DNA from: Toxorhynchites rutilus septentrionalis
Lineage: Eukaryota > Arthropoda > Insecta > Diptera > Culicidae
Assembly: GCF_029784135.1 (NCBI RefSeq)
Contig: NC_073746.1
Location: forward strand, 106,477,661-106,541,660
Direction: 5' to 3'
Length of the DNA: 64,000 nt
Shown here one piece after another: positions 46,138 to 57,887 of this stretch (within the stretch, counting starts at the first letter, position 1; each line of letters opens with the position of its first letter). The notes beneath the pieces were generated by a model. That model saw only the letters and a list, made by a program, of their open reading frames with translations. It made no database searches and had not been told where the DNA came from. A program made the position numbers and the translations under genes.

Positions 46138-46290
46138 GGCGTCGTGCACAAATTACGTAACGCGATAAGGGGGGAGGGGTTAGATGTTGCGTTACTTTCT
46201 GTTTATTAGAGATAGGAAATTGCGTTACGAAAGGGGGGGGGGGAGGTTCAGAATCCGGATTTTTGCGTTACGTAATTTGTGCACGACGCC
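46138..46290. mobile_element. MITE, TIR GGCGTCGTGCACAAATTACG, second copy
   Basis: The same insertion as 12,812-12,962, at the same place in the element, with perfect 26-bp ends and a slightly longer G-run. Confidence 0.8.
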
Positions 46291-46950
46291 TGAGGACATC
46301 GACAAGACAACATCGTTACTGAACGAGCTGAACGGCGAGGGATCGAGGTATTCATTACCTGGCTTGACCTGAAATGCAATCAGTTTGTTTTAACTGTGAG
46401 GGAGCGCAGAAAAGCCGATCGATCAGAAGGAGAAGAGAAGGTGACCAAGAGAGTATCAGCATCGAAATACGGTTCCTCGGGAAGACATAGAAGCAGCCGC
46501 CACACACACACACATACACGCGCGCAACTCTTTTCGTTTGCTGGTTATCGAGAGGAAACCTGGAAAGAAATGATCGTTGCTGAAAAATAATCTGCCAGTT
46601 CCCCTTGGAATTGAAAATTACATTCAAGCGAGTTTATTTTAATATTTTCTATCCATATAATACTGCGACCACATACATTTGGTTTTGTGATTTGTCAATC
46701 AAGTGCAGTTAACAGGAAAGCTTCTGAAGATTATTCTTCAGAACAAGGTTTTTTTTGTATCCAATATTGGATGCATAAAACCTTGAGTCTTCAAAGTAAC
46801 ATTCTCGTTTTTGAAGTCACCCAAATATTTATTTATTCATTCATTCAGGATGGATTTAGATTCAACTTCCAACAAACGATCTCTAAATCAACGATAGTCC
46901 TACGTCACCCTTGCGGTTATACCATAGATATAACCCACTTCCTGTTTTTT

Positions 46951-48060
46951 CTGTAGGCATTTGAACCCTTGAGGTTTTTTTCTCGCGTCAGCAAATTTCT
47001 AGTAGACTTTTTTGACATTGTGCTTCTTTCTCTGAGATTATTTCCGTCGGGTTAATTTTCTTTGTGACCTTTTCCGGTCTCGAATCCTCATATATCTCTC
47101 TATTGCATGAACTAATAAGAATTTTTTCCAAGTGTTACTATTCTTAGAAAATAGTCTTCGTTGTAAAAAACGTGTTTGGAATTTTTTTTGTTCTCAAACG
47201 ACGCCCATTTTGCCTAAACAATTTTTTTTGACTTGTCCGAGGTTCATCCCATAGTGGCATCTTCACTAATTAGCATCCTTTGTTTCTTGTTTCATATATC
47301 CAGAAGGGTGCTTATTTTTGGGGCCCTCACTTCTCTAGCTTGCAAATTTTTGAATTTAAATTTTTTTTCGCATAATTATTTTAGATTTTTTTTATTTGTT
47401 CTGTGCTCGAAAAAAACGTCTGAAATATTCGTCTTCTAAACGTTGAAACATTTTTTGCTGCGAGAAGTAAATTGAGCTCTTTTGACAATTTCCGAGCACC
47501 ATTCCTTTTATTTTATCGATGTTTTGTTTGTTTGGTTGAATAGGTTGATAGTCGTCCTCGACAGGGCAAACCGATCATTCTCGGCCATCTTATATTATGC
47601 CTTATACCATTCATACACCCGCATTTTCAACATAGTGACAGATCGCGCTCAAAGTTGACATTAAGACTACAGAAAGTGGTATCAATTTGAAAAAAAAAAT
47701 TAAAATATCCAGCGGGAAGATTTAAAATTACAAATTCCCGGTGTATATTTGACAGAATGTTTAGATTTAAATGTAGATTTAGAATTTTATATATCCTTAA
47801 GCACATCATTGGGGCCCTTACAGCCCGTTGATGAATTGACAAATAAGAATGTTCTAGACAATTTTATTAACTTAAAATTTTTTTGAAGATTGGAAGATTG
47901 GAAGATTCTTAAGATATCTATGATGATTGTGTCACATTTACCCGAAACCCACTCAATCGAAAGACAGTTACCTGAAAGACATCCACCCGAATTCCACCCA
48001 TCTGATTATAACAAATACCCGGAAGCGACAGCTACCCGAATGTACAGAACAGATGGCGTA
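46951..48060. other. Anonymous DNA with dispersed repeats
   Basis: About 47,630-47,765 matches 14,590-14,730. A series of ACCCGAA motifs at 47,939-48,035 looks like a repeat end. No gene seen. Confidence 0.45.
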
Positions 48061-48187
48061 ACTTGATTATTATCCCAGTGAATATAATTTCCAGTCATTC
48101 TTTGGAGCGCTACTGTCATTGCGCGTCTTTTTCAGTATATGTCAAAAAGTTGAAGCGTAAACAACATAGTCTTTTGCCACTTCGAAT

Positions 48188-49200
48188 ATGTCGAATATCG
48201 CACCAACGAGAGTGTTCCTTCATTACTTCAATATGAAGAAAAAAGCTGCGGAAAGTCATCACCTTTTGGGGGAAGTTTATGGAGACCATGCTCCAACTGA
48301 GCGAACGTGTCAGACGTGGTTTGCACGGTTTAAAAGTGGTAATTTTGACTTGGAAGACGAAGACCGCCAAAAAATTTGGAAGATGAAGAATTGGAGGTTT
48401 TACTTTAGATCCGTCACAAACGCAACAAGAATTTGCAGATACACTTGGAGTAGCGTAGCAAACCATATCCGATCGTTCAAAAGCAATGAGAATGATCCGA
48501 AAGATAGGACATTGGGTGCCGTATGAATTGAAGCCACGAGACGTCGAAAACGTTTTCTCACGTGCGAACAACTGCTCCAACGGCATAAAAGAATGGATTT
48601 TTTGCATCGAATCGTTACTGGCGATGAGAAGTGGGTTCATTACGGCAATCTTTAACGTCGGGCAACGTATAGATACCCTGGCCATGCATCAATATCAACG
48701 GTCGCGCGGAATATTCACACCCAAAAGGTTATATGCTGTCTATTTGATGGGACCAGCTGAGTGTGATGTAATATGAGCTGCAAAACCCGAATGAAAACAT
48801 TACGTGGGACCTCTACCGACGACAATTGATACGTTTGAGCCGTGCACTGAAGAAAAAACGGCCACGATACGAGCAAAGACACGATAAAGTTATTTTGCAG
48901 CACGACAATGTTCGGCCGAATGTCGCGAAACCGGTCAAAACATACTTGAAAATACTGAAATGAGAGGTCCTATCCCACCCGCCGTACTCTCCAGACATTG
49001 CTCCGTCCGATTACTACCTTTTTCGATCAATGCAACATGGCCTGGTTGACCAGCACTTCTCCAATATTGATGAAGTAAAAAATTGGATCGATTCGTGGTT
49101 AGCTGACAAACCAGCCGATTATTTCCGCAAAGGGATCCGTGAATTGTCAGAAAGATGGGAAAAAGTTGTGACTAGCGATGGGTAATACTTTGAATATTAA
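48188..49200 (+). pseudogene. mariner (DD34D) transposase pseudogene
   Basis: Starts MSNIAPTRVFLHYFNMKKKA at 48,188, with a helix-turn-helix (ERTCQTWFARFKSGNFDLED). One or more frameshifts follow near 48,370-48,410. Later parts in other frames give MIRKIGHWVPYELKPRDVE, VTGDEKWVHYGN (first Asp), VILQHDNVRPNVAK (second Asp), a stop replacing Trp, and YSPDIAPSDYYLF (third Asp). The spacing between the last two is 34. The reading ends near WEKVVTSDG. All three catalytic Asp codons remain, but at least two shifts and several stops inactivate it. Terminal repeats were not identified. Confidence 0.85.
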
Positions 49201-49654
49201 ATTTGTAATCATTCTTGCAGAATAAAGCATCAATTTTTAGGAAAAAAAGAAACTTACCGGTACTTTGATCTGTTCCATCACTACCATAATACCACATTTC
49301 TAATAGAAAAACATTGAAACCTTTTAATGAACACAATCTCAATATTCATTTGGCAACGCGTAAAAACTAACAACAATGTGTGTACGATGCAAAAGTACAG
49401 AAACGCTCTCCATCAGGCACAACATGGCACTTTATCGAGTTTCAACGTTATGCTGACCGTTCGTTGGTAGAACCATTGTTCTCTGGGTATGCATTACGAG
49501 CGACTGGTTTGCATTGTAATTCGAAGTTGTTCCTTATTGACGGTACAGTTAGCAGAGTGAGCAGAACTAATGTATGTGAAAATGTGAAAACTATTTACAT
49601 ATAAGGGTATTGCAATGTATAGCTTATTAAAGGAATATGCTAGAGAATTTCGAT

Positions 49655-49758
49655 TGATTCGAATCAATCAATTCGAATTCGATTCGAATCAATCAATTCG
49701 AATTCGATTCGAATCAATCAATTCGAATTCGATTCGAATCAATCAATTCGAATTCGAT
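49655..49758. repeat. 25-bp tandem repeat, four units
   Basis: Units of GATTCGAATCAATCAATTCG followed by AATTC, nearly identical. Each is internally self-complementary (GAATTCGATTCGAATC), so the array could form cruciforms. No spacers, so not a CRISPR. Confidence 0.9.
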
Positions 49759-49759
49759 T

Positions 49760-51065
49760 AGAATACAATATTATTTTGAGCTTGAGCTTGGGTAGACTGT
49801 ATACTTGGTAGTTGCTCTTCGTGATTGACCTGATCCAGCGAAATTTCATAGAGAACACACTGAATAATACTTGGGAGTAGCAAGTGATGCTCATTGTGCA
49901 AGTTTCTGTGATTCGAGCTATAAATAGTCAATAACGACGCCGGTCACGTCCTTACAGTAACCAGAGGAAGGGAAGGAATGTTAGTATGATAGCCAGTAGG
50001 GTTACCTCTATAGCGTGGTTCCCTTGCGATTTTCATGGAAGGAAAATTTTTTAGTGGGAATGGAAAAGAAAAATCGGGATTCACTGTGGTAAATGATGTG
50101 ATTAGGGGCTTATCCATTTCTTTCTTTGCATAATAACCATGGATAGCAGTTATAACGAGCATCCTCCTTAGAGACTTTGGACCCACTGCTCTTGTGTTGA
50201 ATAGTTTCATGTTCCTTTTCGGACACGCTACCGTCATTCACAGGCGGAGTTTCTTTTCGAATGAAATATTATTTTATAATCAAACTTATTTTATTTTATT
50301 CTTATTTTAAGGCAGTACTCTAGTCTAGAAATTTGAAACAACTCAATTTTTTTTCCTTCATATTTCTGTAGTTTAGACATTCAAGAATATACCCTAGAAA
50401 GGACTTAACACTAGAAAGACCGAAACTTAGTATATACATGAAAGAAATGAGCGCCATTGTGGCAGCCATTTGTGGCTAGCCTCCACCTTCACCTTATGAT
50501 GTTCGTCATCCCGCCATATATGTATGGGTGACACTTTCCTCGTTGCTTTGATGAAATCTTGCATGACATTTGATTGATACATGAACTGACAGGAGCCAAC
50601 ATATCGGGTATCCCACTGACATTTTCCCTTTGTTTTCATATGAATTGGGTATCCCACTGACAGTTCTGCTTGAGATTTTGCTAACGATCCTAACGATCAA
50701 TCATAGCACCCGGCTGACTTCAACATTCGAAAAAGGTCTTGCTAATTTGTTTGATAGATCGAATTACTGCACACAATTTTGTGTTGCATACAACATTCAT
50801 GGGAACGAAGTTGAAAGAAAGATTGCATAATACATTATTTACCTTCGCATCCGGCCGCGAAACATATCTCTTTTGTTGTTAAATTGCTCACTTGTTTTAT
50901 TATTTCCACTGTTGATGTCTCAGGCGAAAAAAATACTGGATAAATTTGCCGTCTAATGGTATATATTATAACATATATCATAAGAACGATTCTGCGTAAT
51001 ATGCATTTGGAAACTCTTAATATACGTTACAGTTTTTGTAGAGTGACCCCCTGTATAGAAATTAA
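49760..51065. other. Anonymous DNA with short dispersed repeats
   Basis: About 50,320-50,405 (TCTAGAAATTTGAAACAACT, TAGACATTCAAGAATATA) resembles 19,095-19,180 and 41,455-41,500. No convincing exon. Confidence 0.4.
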
Positions 51066-51066
51066 A

Positions 51067-51082
51067 GACGTAGTCCTACGTC
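51067..51082 (-). repeat. Solitary Helentron-like 5' tip
   Basis: GACGTAGTCCTACGTC preceded by ATAGAAATTAAA, the same subterminal sequence as the tips of H1 and H2 read on the other strand. No matching 3' hairpin end was found at lower coordinates, so this is a truncated or old copy. Confidence 0.5.
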
Positions 51083-51084
51083 AA

Positions 51085-51840
51085 TAGATAGTAAAAATAT
51101 ACTTTGTTTTATTTTTACGGAGCTCGAAAAAACGTGTCTCTACACTAGAATACCCCCTTAAGCAAACTATAGAAATAAATCACATACATTATGATAAAAT
51201 GTATATGTTTCAATAAATTTGGAAAATTTGACCTACCGCTAGGTTCGTTAATAACTGTACAACCGAATGGCCATTGTCAAAATCCTCCAAAAACGAACCT
51301 TCGTTCCGATATACCGTCTCGTCGTCCAGTGCCAGATTACTTAGTGCGATGGGGTCCCATTGTTTATGGCACTATCTTCGTATGTACACGACTTCTGCTG
51401 TCGCTTGAGCCACTACTATTTGAGTGTGTAGTGGCGGCGCACAGTGGGAATACGAAGTTGTTTTACTGCTCCTTATCTTACCATAAGCTGTGTAATAAAT
51501 GCAAATATCCCCAGAACAAACATGAAATATGTCTGTGCATGGATGTATGTACGGACAGCAGCAGGAGCAGCAGCAGTAGCAGCAACATTGCAATAACGGA
51601 TGCCTGTCGTTACAGTTCCTAGTGTAAACATTCCAAGCCAAGACGAAGGCAAATATGAAACTTTATCTATCGCCATACATTTGGGTGTTGTTTTCCCCGA
51701 GAGTGTACGACTGACGACGAAGACGACGATAGAATCATCCGCACCAGCATTCGCTATCGCCACTTGGGGTATTGCGATAGGTGTGGGCGGACATATTCGC
51801 GTCTACAGGCTTCGCTCAGATTTTACCACTCATCGATAGT
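51085..51840. other. Anonymous DNA, possible single-copy sequence
   Basis: It has an (AGC)n tract at about 51,557-51,585. Overlapping open frames in four registers between 51,190 and 51,840 resemble no protein I know. It ends in CACTCATCGATAGT, also present at 60,439, before the poly(A) of the LINE. Confidence 0.35.
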
Positions 51841-52188
51841 TTTTTTTTAAATTCGTTTATTTTTACAGGCTCAGTTACATAAGTTTTAAGGAGCCGAAAT
51901 CTTAAATATATTTTCAAAACTATATATATGAACAATTTTCTTAAATCTATGGTTAGTAATGTGGGAAACCGATTACTCACGGTTGACTCGAGATTAGAAG
52001 GGTGACATATTTTTCTCAGGAAAAGGATGGGGTATAAGGAAATTATTACAATGTTGATAATCACACACACTCAATTCTTAAATCTATTCGTACATCTATT
52101 GTGAATTTACATTTCATTCTCCTGTTTATAGCAAGTGGACCAATTACTCACAAAGGAAGAAATGGAGGGTATAAGGATGTAGGGACAA

Positions 52189-53667
52189 TCACACACGAAG
52201 ATCTATAGCTTTAAGGAAAACATATATATGGGACATGTAATCAAGGTCTAACCGAGCCAACACATCTCTCACCGGCACATTGGGCTGCCTTCCTCTAGCC
52301 CGAAGGGAGTTCTCTAAATTCGATCTGGCAACAAGATACACCTCACACGCCCAAACAACGTGTTCGATGTCGTGGTAACCTCGGCCACAAATGCAGAGAT
52401 TGCTACCGGCCAGATTGAAACGAAAGAGTAACGCGTCTAACGAACAGTGATTGGACATGAGTCGGGAGAAGGTGCGAATAAAGTCCCGACTCAAGTCTAG
52501 ACTTTTGAACCACGGTTTGAGGCTAACCTTAGGGATAATCGAGTGAAACCACCGGCCCAATTCATCTTCATTCCACTTGCGTTGCCAGTTAGCGATGGTA
52601 TTTTTGCGGACTAAAGAATAAAATTCATTGAAGGCGATTTGACGCTGATAAATATCGCCTTCAATTGCACCTACCTTTGCTAATGAGTCAGCCCTCTCAT
52701 TACCCGGAATGGAGCAATGTGAAGGGACCCAGATAAACGTAATGACATAACAGCGTCTGGATAAAGCACTCAAAATTTCTCGTATTCTCTCAAGGAAGTA
52801 CGGCGAGTGCTTTTCCGGCCTCACTGAACGGATAGCTTCGACAGAGCTAAGACTATCCGTTACAATGTAATAGTGTTCAACAGGTCGTGAGGCGACGCTG
52901 TCCAGCGCCCAATGAATTGCTGCCAATTCAGCAATATACACTGAGCAAGGATTCTGAAGACTGTGTGAGGTGCTAAAAAATTCGTTGAACACTCCAAATC
53001 CTGTGGACTCGTTTATAGTGGACCCATCAGTAAAGTACATATTATCACAATTGATACCCCCATACTTTTCATCGAAGATCGTTGGAGTGATCCTCGATCG
53101 TTGGTAATCTGAATATCCATGGATATCTTGCTTCATGGACAGATCAAAATGCACAGAGGAATTGATGTAGTCAGGGAAACAAACACGGTTGGGAATATAC
53201 GAAGAAGGATCAACCTGCATGGAGATGAATTCATGATATGAACTCATGAATCCGGAGTGAAAATTTAGCTCGATCAGCTGCTCAAAATTTCCGATCACCA
53301 ATTGGTTCATAACCTTACACCGGATGAGGAACCGAAGAGATAATAAATTGAAGCGATCTTTTAGTGGGAGTACGCCTGCCAAAACCTCGAGGCTCATGGT
53401 ATGCGTTGAGGGCATACATCCCAACGCAATACGGAGACAAAGATACTGAATTCGCTCGAGTTTAATGAGGTGTGTTTTGGCAGCTGATTGAAAACAGAAA
53501 CTGCCATACTCCATCACTGAGAGAATAGTTGTTCGATACAACATTATAAGATCTTCGGGATGGGCTCCCCACCAGGTGCCGGTAATTGTACGGAGAAAGT
53601 TTATTCTTTGTTGACATTTTTTACTCAGATACCTAATATGGGCCCCCCAAGTACATTTGGAGTCGAA
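52189..53667 (-). pseudogene. LINE ORF2, connector and RNase H
   Basis: Same frame as the RT after the nonsense change. The connector reads WGAHIRYLSKKCQQRINFLR, then MLYRTTILSVMEYGSFCF. The RNase H domain (about 52,680-53,060) has YFTDGSTINES (Asp), YIAELAAIHWAL (Glu), IVTDSLSSVEAI (Asp) and WVPSHCSIPGNERAD (His and Asp), so all active-site residues are present. C-terminal CICGRGYHDIEHVVWAC is a CX1-2C...HXXXH/C-type knuckle usual after RNase H in this clade. It ends at 52,189. This 1.36-kb frame is intact and is the best-preserved coding stretch in the window. Confidence 0.85.
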
Positions 53668-54693
53668 TCAGACCCCAAGATACTTGAATGACATAGCATG
53701 AGTGATCGGTTTACCCAAAAGTTGAAGCTTTGGTTTTGCTGGTCTATGCTTCCTAGAAAAAACCACTATCTCTGTTTTCTCCGTGGAGAATTCGATCCCT
53801 AGCCCAATGGCCCAAGTTGAAAAATTGTTCAAAGTATCTTGTAAGGGTCCTTGCAGGTCGGATTCGTTTGATCCTACGACAGACACCACTCCATCATCTG
53901 CAAGTTGTCTTAAGCTGCAATTTTGTGTAAGGCAATTGTCGATGTCGCTTACATAGAAGTTGTACAAAAGGGGGCTTAAACATGAGCCCTGGGGGAGGCC
54001 CATGTAGGAGAACCGACTTACTGCCGAATCTCCGTGAGAAAAGTTCAAATGTTTCTCACAAAGCAAGTTATATAACATATTATTCAATAGAGGCGGCAGA
54101 CCCCGAGAGTGTAATTTGTCTGACAAAACCTCTATTGAAACAGAATCAAAGGCCCCCTTTATGTCCAAGAATACTGAAGCCATTGGTTTTTTTCCGGCGT
54201 AAGCCATTTGAATTTCTGAAGAAAGCAACGCAAGACAATCATTCGTCCCCTTGCCCCTGCGGAACCCATATTGTGCATCTGAGAGTAGGCTATTCGTTTC
54301 AACCCATCGATCAAGGCGAAACAAGATCATTTTCTCCAACAATTTCTGTATACAAGACAGCATTGCTATTGGGCGGTACGAATTGAAGTCGGACGCGGGT
54401 TTTCCGGGTTTTTGAATAGCTATAACTCGTCCTTGTCTCCAATCATCTGGAACAATATTATGCTCCAGAAACCGATTGAATAAATTCAACAAGCGATGTT
54501 TCGCCACATCAGGGAGGTTTTTCAGCAAGTTGAACTTAATTCTATCCGATCCCGGAGCAGAATTGTTACATGAAAGGAGAGCAAGAGAGAATTCTACCAT
54601 CGAAAACTCGGAATCAAGATCGCACCTATCTTGTGGTATATCTCGAACAATTTTTTGCACAGGAGCGGAATCAGGACCAACCTTCAAATCCAT
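53668..54693 (-). pseudogene. LINE ORF2, reverse transcriptase part
   Basis: An open stretch of 341 codons with the RT blocks in order: NSYRPIAMLS (residues 104-113), QYGFRRGKGT (141-150), ASVFLDIKGAFDSV (172-185, first catalytic Asp), LPQGSCLSPLLYNFY (233-247), RQLADDGVVS (262-271; LADD where most LINEs have YADD), and EFSTEKTEIVVFS. It ends at a TGA that replaces the Trp codon of KYLGVW, after which the reading continues in the same frame toward the RNase H. It would copy the RNA at the nicked target. Leu in place of Tyr is, as I recall, common in mosquito I elements. Confidence 0.85.
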
Positions 54694-55897
54694 CGATGTG
54701 AATATTCTTCGCTTTCATTTGTTGAAGAGCGATTTCTCATGTTTCGAGCCACTTTCCATAATTTTTTCATTGACGTTTCTCGTGACAAACCTACCACGAA
54801 ATTTCGCCAAAAAGCACGTTTTTTCCCTTTGATCAAGTTTTTAAATTGATTTTCAAGGTCCAAATACGATTGAAAATTTTCAATTCGTATTATTTCAAGG
54901 TCCAAATACGATTGAAAATTTTCAATCCACGTTTCCGAAAAGCTTTGAATGCGTTCGATTTATCCTGATAAAGCTTGGAACATTGGCTATCCCACCATGG
55001 ATTGGGAGGCCTTCGACGAATAGTGGAGCCTGGGATGGGTTTCGTTTGAGCGCGAACCGCGCTGTCATAGATCAAACGAGAAAGGAAGTTATACTCCTCC
55101 AATGGAGGTAAACCATCTCTGGAATTGATGGCTAGAGCAATCGCGTCCGCATATTTTTTCCAGTCAATGTGTCTTGTGAGGTCATATGCCATGTTTATAT
55201 ATTCAGAAGAATTCGACCCAATGGTGATGGAAATTTTGATTGGCAAGTGATCAATACCGTTGGGGTCCTGGATTACATTCCACTTGCAATCTAACGATAG
55301 TGAATTCGAGCAAAGCGAGAGGTCAAGAGCACTTGGGTTAGCAGGAGGTTTAGGTACACGTGTTGTTTCCCCAGTGTTCAAAAGTGTCATATTGAAGCTG
55401 ATACAAAGATCATATATTAACAGTGAACGATTGTCGTCGTACTGTTCCCCCCAGGCAGTTCCGTGAGAGTTGAAGTCTCCCAAGATCAATCGTGGGTCAG
55501 GAAGGAGTAGGCACATGTCAACAAGTTGTTTGCGGTTAACCGCAGCTCTCGGAGGCCAATACAAGCTGACAATACAGAGGTCTTTTCCTCTGATGTGTGC
55601 ATGACAAGCAACAGCTTCAATCCCTCCAATAGGTGGAAGGTCAATTCTAAAAAATGAGTGGCACTTATTGATCCCCAATAGCACCCCTCCGTATCTGTCA
55701 TCACGGTCCAAGCGTATAATATTAAAATCGTGGAAAGAGAGATCATCTCGGGAAGAAAGCCAAGTTTCGGACAGAGCAAAAACATCACAATTGAACTTAT
55801 GAATTGAAAATTTGAATGTATCCAATTTAGGGATAAGACTACGACAATTCCACTGTAAAACAGTGATATCTCCGACCTCTCTATTTGAATTAGACAT
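54684..55897 (-). pseudogene. LINE ORF2, endonuclease part
   Basis: ATG at 55,897 (ATGTCTAA overlap with ORF1), giving MSNSNREVGDITVLQWNCRS. Apurinic-endonuclease motifs in order: QWN near residue 16, ALSETW near 43-48, GGVLLGI near 75, LILGDFNSHG near 140, and DHLPIKISI near 218. It would nick target DNA. After KAFRKRG (about 54,930) the frame is lost within a 42-bp direct duplication (copies at 54851-54884 and 54893-54926). It resumes as LENQFKNLIKGKKRAFWRNF and is shifted once more near 54,690 before the RT. The duplication keeps frame by itself; the shifts are separate indels. Confidence 0.82.
54851..54926. repeat. 42-bp tandem duplication inside the LINE
   Basis: Two identical 34-base copies (each starting TTTCAAGGTCCAAATACGAT) begin 42 bases apart, 54851 and 54893. 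A local duplication after or during insertion, private to this copy as far as can be seen. Confidence 0.9.
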
Positions 55898-57441
55898 CAA
55901 GAGAGATAATCATTGCAAGGAGGGGCCATGTTTGCATCGATTGTTGCAAATTTGACTTTAATACTGGAAGCATTGATATGACAATGGTTCTGATGGAGTC
56001 GGAAACATTAAAGCATGTGAAGATTTGAGCCACAAGGTCAGTCAACTTTATAAATCCCGATAGGGAAGTTGAACTTGACGGTAAAATAGGGACAGTTGGG
56101 GTTTTTGATGTTCCTTCGAGTGCTGGGTCGTTCGAAGGTGAATTATTCCCACGGAAGCCAGGAGGAACCTGATTTTGCTTGTCCGCTGCACTCGATTTTT
56201 TAGGTATGCTAACAGAGGGTATAACCGGAGGGGCATGTCCTTGAATTTTGGGAGTGGTCACATTTTTGCGCCGGGGATTCCCTTGGAAGATGTACGGTGC
56301 GCCCTCGTTAGCTGTATCCGCTTCCATTTCGTCAACTGGCAGCGAAGCGAAGACATTGTTTGCGGTTAAAGGTTGTTGCTGTTGGGCCAATGGAGAAGCG
56401 CCCTTTAAAATTTCCGCAAAAGTGCGCTTCGAGCGTTCCTTTAAAGAGCGCTTCTGCTTCTCCCAGCGACTCTTGTAAGTTTCACAAGCCGAGAGCACGT
56501 GGACACTTTTGCTCAATCGCACTGCAGGATTTGTCCACATGTTGCTCTCCGCAAGTGGCACAGCGCTCCTTGTTGGCGCAGTAAGCTGCTGTGTGACCAA
56601 CTGACTTGCATTTCAGGCAAGTCATGAACTTTGGCACGAAAAGTCGCAGCGGTAGCCTCAATTTGTCCACCATAACGTAGTCAGGGAGGGCGGAGCCAGC
56701 AAAAGTGACTCTAAACGAGTCGGACGGCGTAAATTTCGATTCTTTCCCTTCCTGGGAGACTTTGCCGAGTTGTCGGCATTCTAAGATTTTAACCTTAATC
56801 AAAGGCAGCTTTTTAAATCTGCCATCTCCTTCCATAATTGATTTGCACGTCAGACCCGTTTCGGTTATCACCCCCGAGATTTCTACGTCATGGGAAGGCA
56901 CGTAGACACGATATTCCAGGGTAAACCTCTGGTCGACGACAATACCGTTTGCGTCTTTCCGATCAGCTACGACAACACGCAGTTTGGCCGGTCTAACCTT
57001 CGAAATTTCTGTCACGGAGGAGTATCTTGCCAGATCTTTCATGATCTGAATAACATTAAGTGCTTTTCCGTTTGGCTTAGGCCTGAAGAAAACAACCCAC
57101 GGACCAGTTCCAGGTGCATCTTCAGGATAGACCTTGACACGTGGTGAGAAGACAACAGGAGGAAAATGAGATGACGAGGATTGAAGGGGATCGGGGACAA
57201 CAGGATGGGGAGGCGAAATCTGTGCTGGGGTAGGAGCGAGGGGGGTTGGAGAGGAGATATTTGCAGGTTTTTTAGAGGGGGGCTTGCTAGAGTTAGCAGA
57301 CTCGTCCCCGGACGAAACATCCTCTGATGTAGGAACGCGTTTAAGTGTCTTCGCTGTACCTTTATTAGAACTTTTTTCAACCAGAGGGGAGTCATCATCA
57401 GAGATCTCCATATCTGGAGATCCTCCCCCTCCTTCTGCCAT
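55890..57441 (-). pseudogene. LINE ORF1, Gag-like, frameshifted
   Basis: Starts MAEGGGGSPDMEISDDDS at 57,441. Residues 1-110 are Ser/Pro-rich and disordered. Next is a region with VVFFRPKPNGKALNVIQIMK, the RRM-like part of I-type ORF1. Knuckles follow: CLKCKSVGHTAAYC (CX2CX4HX4C) and CATCGEQHVDKSC. A short deletion in the third knuckle (near 56,500) shifts the frame. The second frame (55890-56600) continues with ETYKSRWEKQKRS, RTFAEILKGASP and a Pro-rich tail. In the I superfamily this protein binds the RNA and forms the RNP. Its stop overlaps the ORF2 start (ATGTCTAA). Confidence 0.82.
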
Positions 57442-57481
57442 TCTGTAATTGGTACTTTTATTCTAATATTTTGTTTTTAAT

Positions 57482-57887
57482 AATAATAATAATGATTAAA
57501 AAAAAAATTAAAAAAAAATAAATCTTATATCTTATTTATTTCTATTCACCACAATGCACCCCAGTGCTGATGAACTGGCAACCGCTGCTTGCTTCTCAAT
57601 CGGAGCGCTTGAGCGCTCGGCACTATCACAAACCTCTAAGAAGTGATGCTCTCCTTCACATTGCTGTAAGTGAGCAGCGAATCGCGCTGGTATTGTGTGC
57701 GTGCAACTGACCACCGATGTCCGACTTCGATTGCGATGGCGACAAATCGGCGAAAACTGAAAGCCGGCTGGTCTTGCCAGGCTTTGACGATTCCGCCTTT
57801 CTCACCAATTTCGAGTTCACACTGCGTTCCACGATATCTCGAACAGTTCGAAAACGCGCGAAGAAAGCACACCCGGGCGACAAAAAA
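57482..57887. other. Anonymous DNA between the LINE and the next element
   Basis: Starts with AAT repeats and A-rich tracts that adjoin the LINE 5' end. From about 57,545 it is GC-richer, with overlapping frames on both strands (for example 57,636 onward on minus) that I cannot identify. Possibly single-copy sequence into which both flanking elements inserted. Confidence 0.35.

Larger units (their letters stand above)
43281..46944 (+). mobile_element. Element H2: second H3-carrying Helentron-like copy
   Basis: Tip GACGTAGGACTACGTC (43281-43296) after T5; 3' end GTCCTACGTCA (46897-46907), hairpin GGTTATACC...GATATAACC (46915-46935), CTTCCTG and T6. The content follows H1 closely: CA microsatellite, three internal repeats, head-to-head H3 pseudogenes and the 26-bp-TIR MITE. 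It lacks the third H3 (about 0.9 kb shorter) and has about 60 bp near 44,000 that H1 lacks. The flanks differ from those of H1, so the unit transposed or was copied as a whole. Confidence 0.65.
51841..57480 (-). mobile_element. I-clade non-LTR retrotransposon, near full length
   Basis: Minus strand, about 5.6 kb. The order is a Gag-like ORF1 with zinc knuckles, an ORF2 with apurinic endonuclease, reverse transcriptase and RNase H, then a 3' UTR of about 350 bp and a short poly(A) tail (T-run at 51,841-51,849). An RNase H domain after the RT and Gag zinc knuckles place it in the I superfamily. The 5' leader is short (57,442 to about 57,480, with AAT repeats just upstream). I could not identify a target duplication. 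Lesions: two or more frameshifts, one nonsense change and a 42-bp duplication. It is a recently inactivated copy. Confidence 0.85.

Noticed and set aside
9008..46944. H1 and H2 as a simple segmental duplication
   Set aside because: Similarity stops exactly at the tip and at the T-run after the hairpin at both loci, and the flanks are unrelated. This points to transposition-like movement.
49655..49758. CRISPR array
   Set aside because: The units are contiguous with no unique spacers, and the context is eukaryotic.
51191..51839. Host exon candidates before the LINE
   Set aside because: Frames in several registers are of similar length, with no domain and no clear splice sites. Possible single-copy sequence, but not supportable as a gene.
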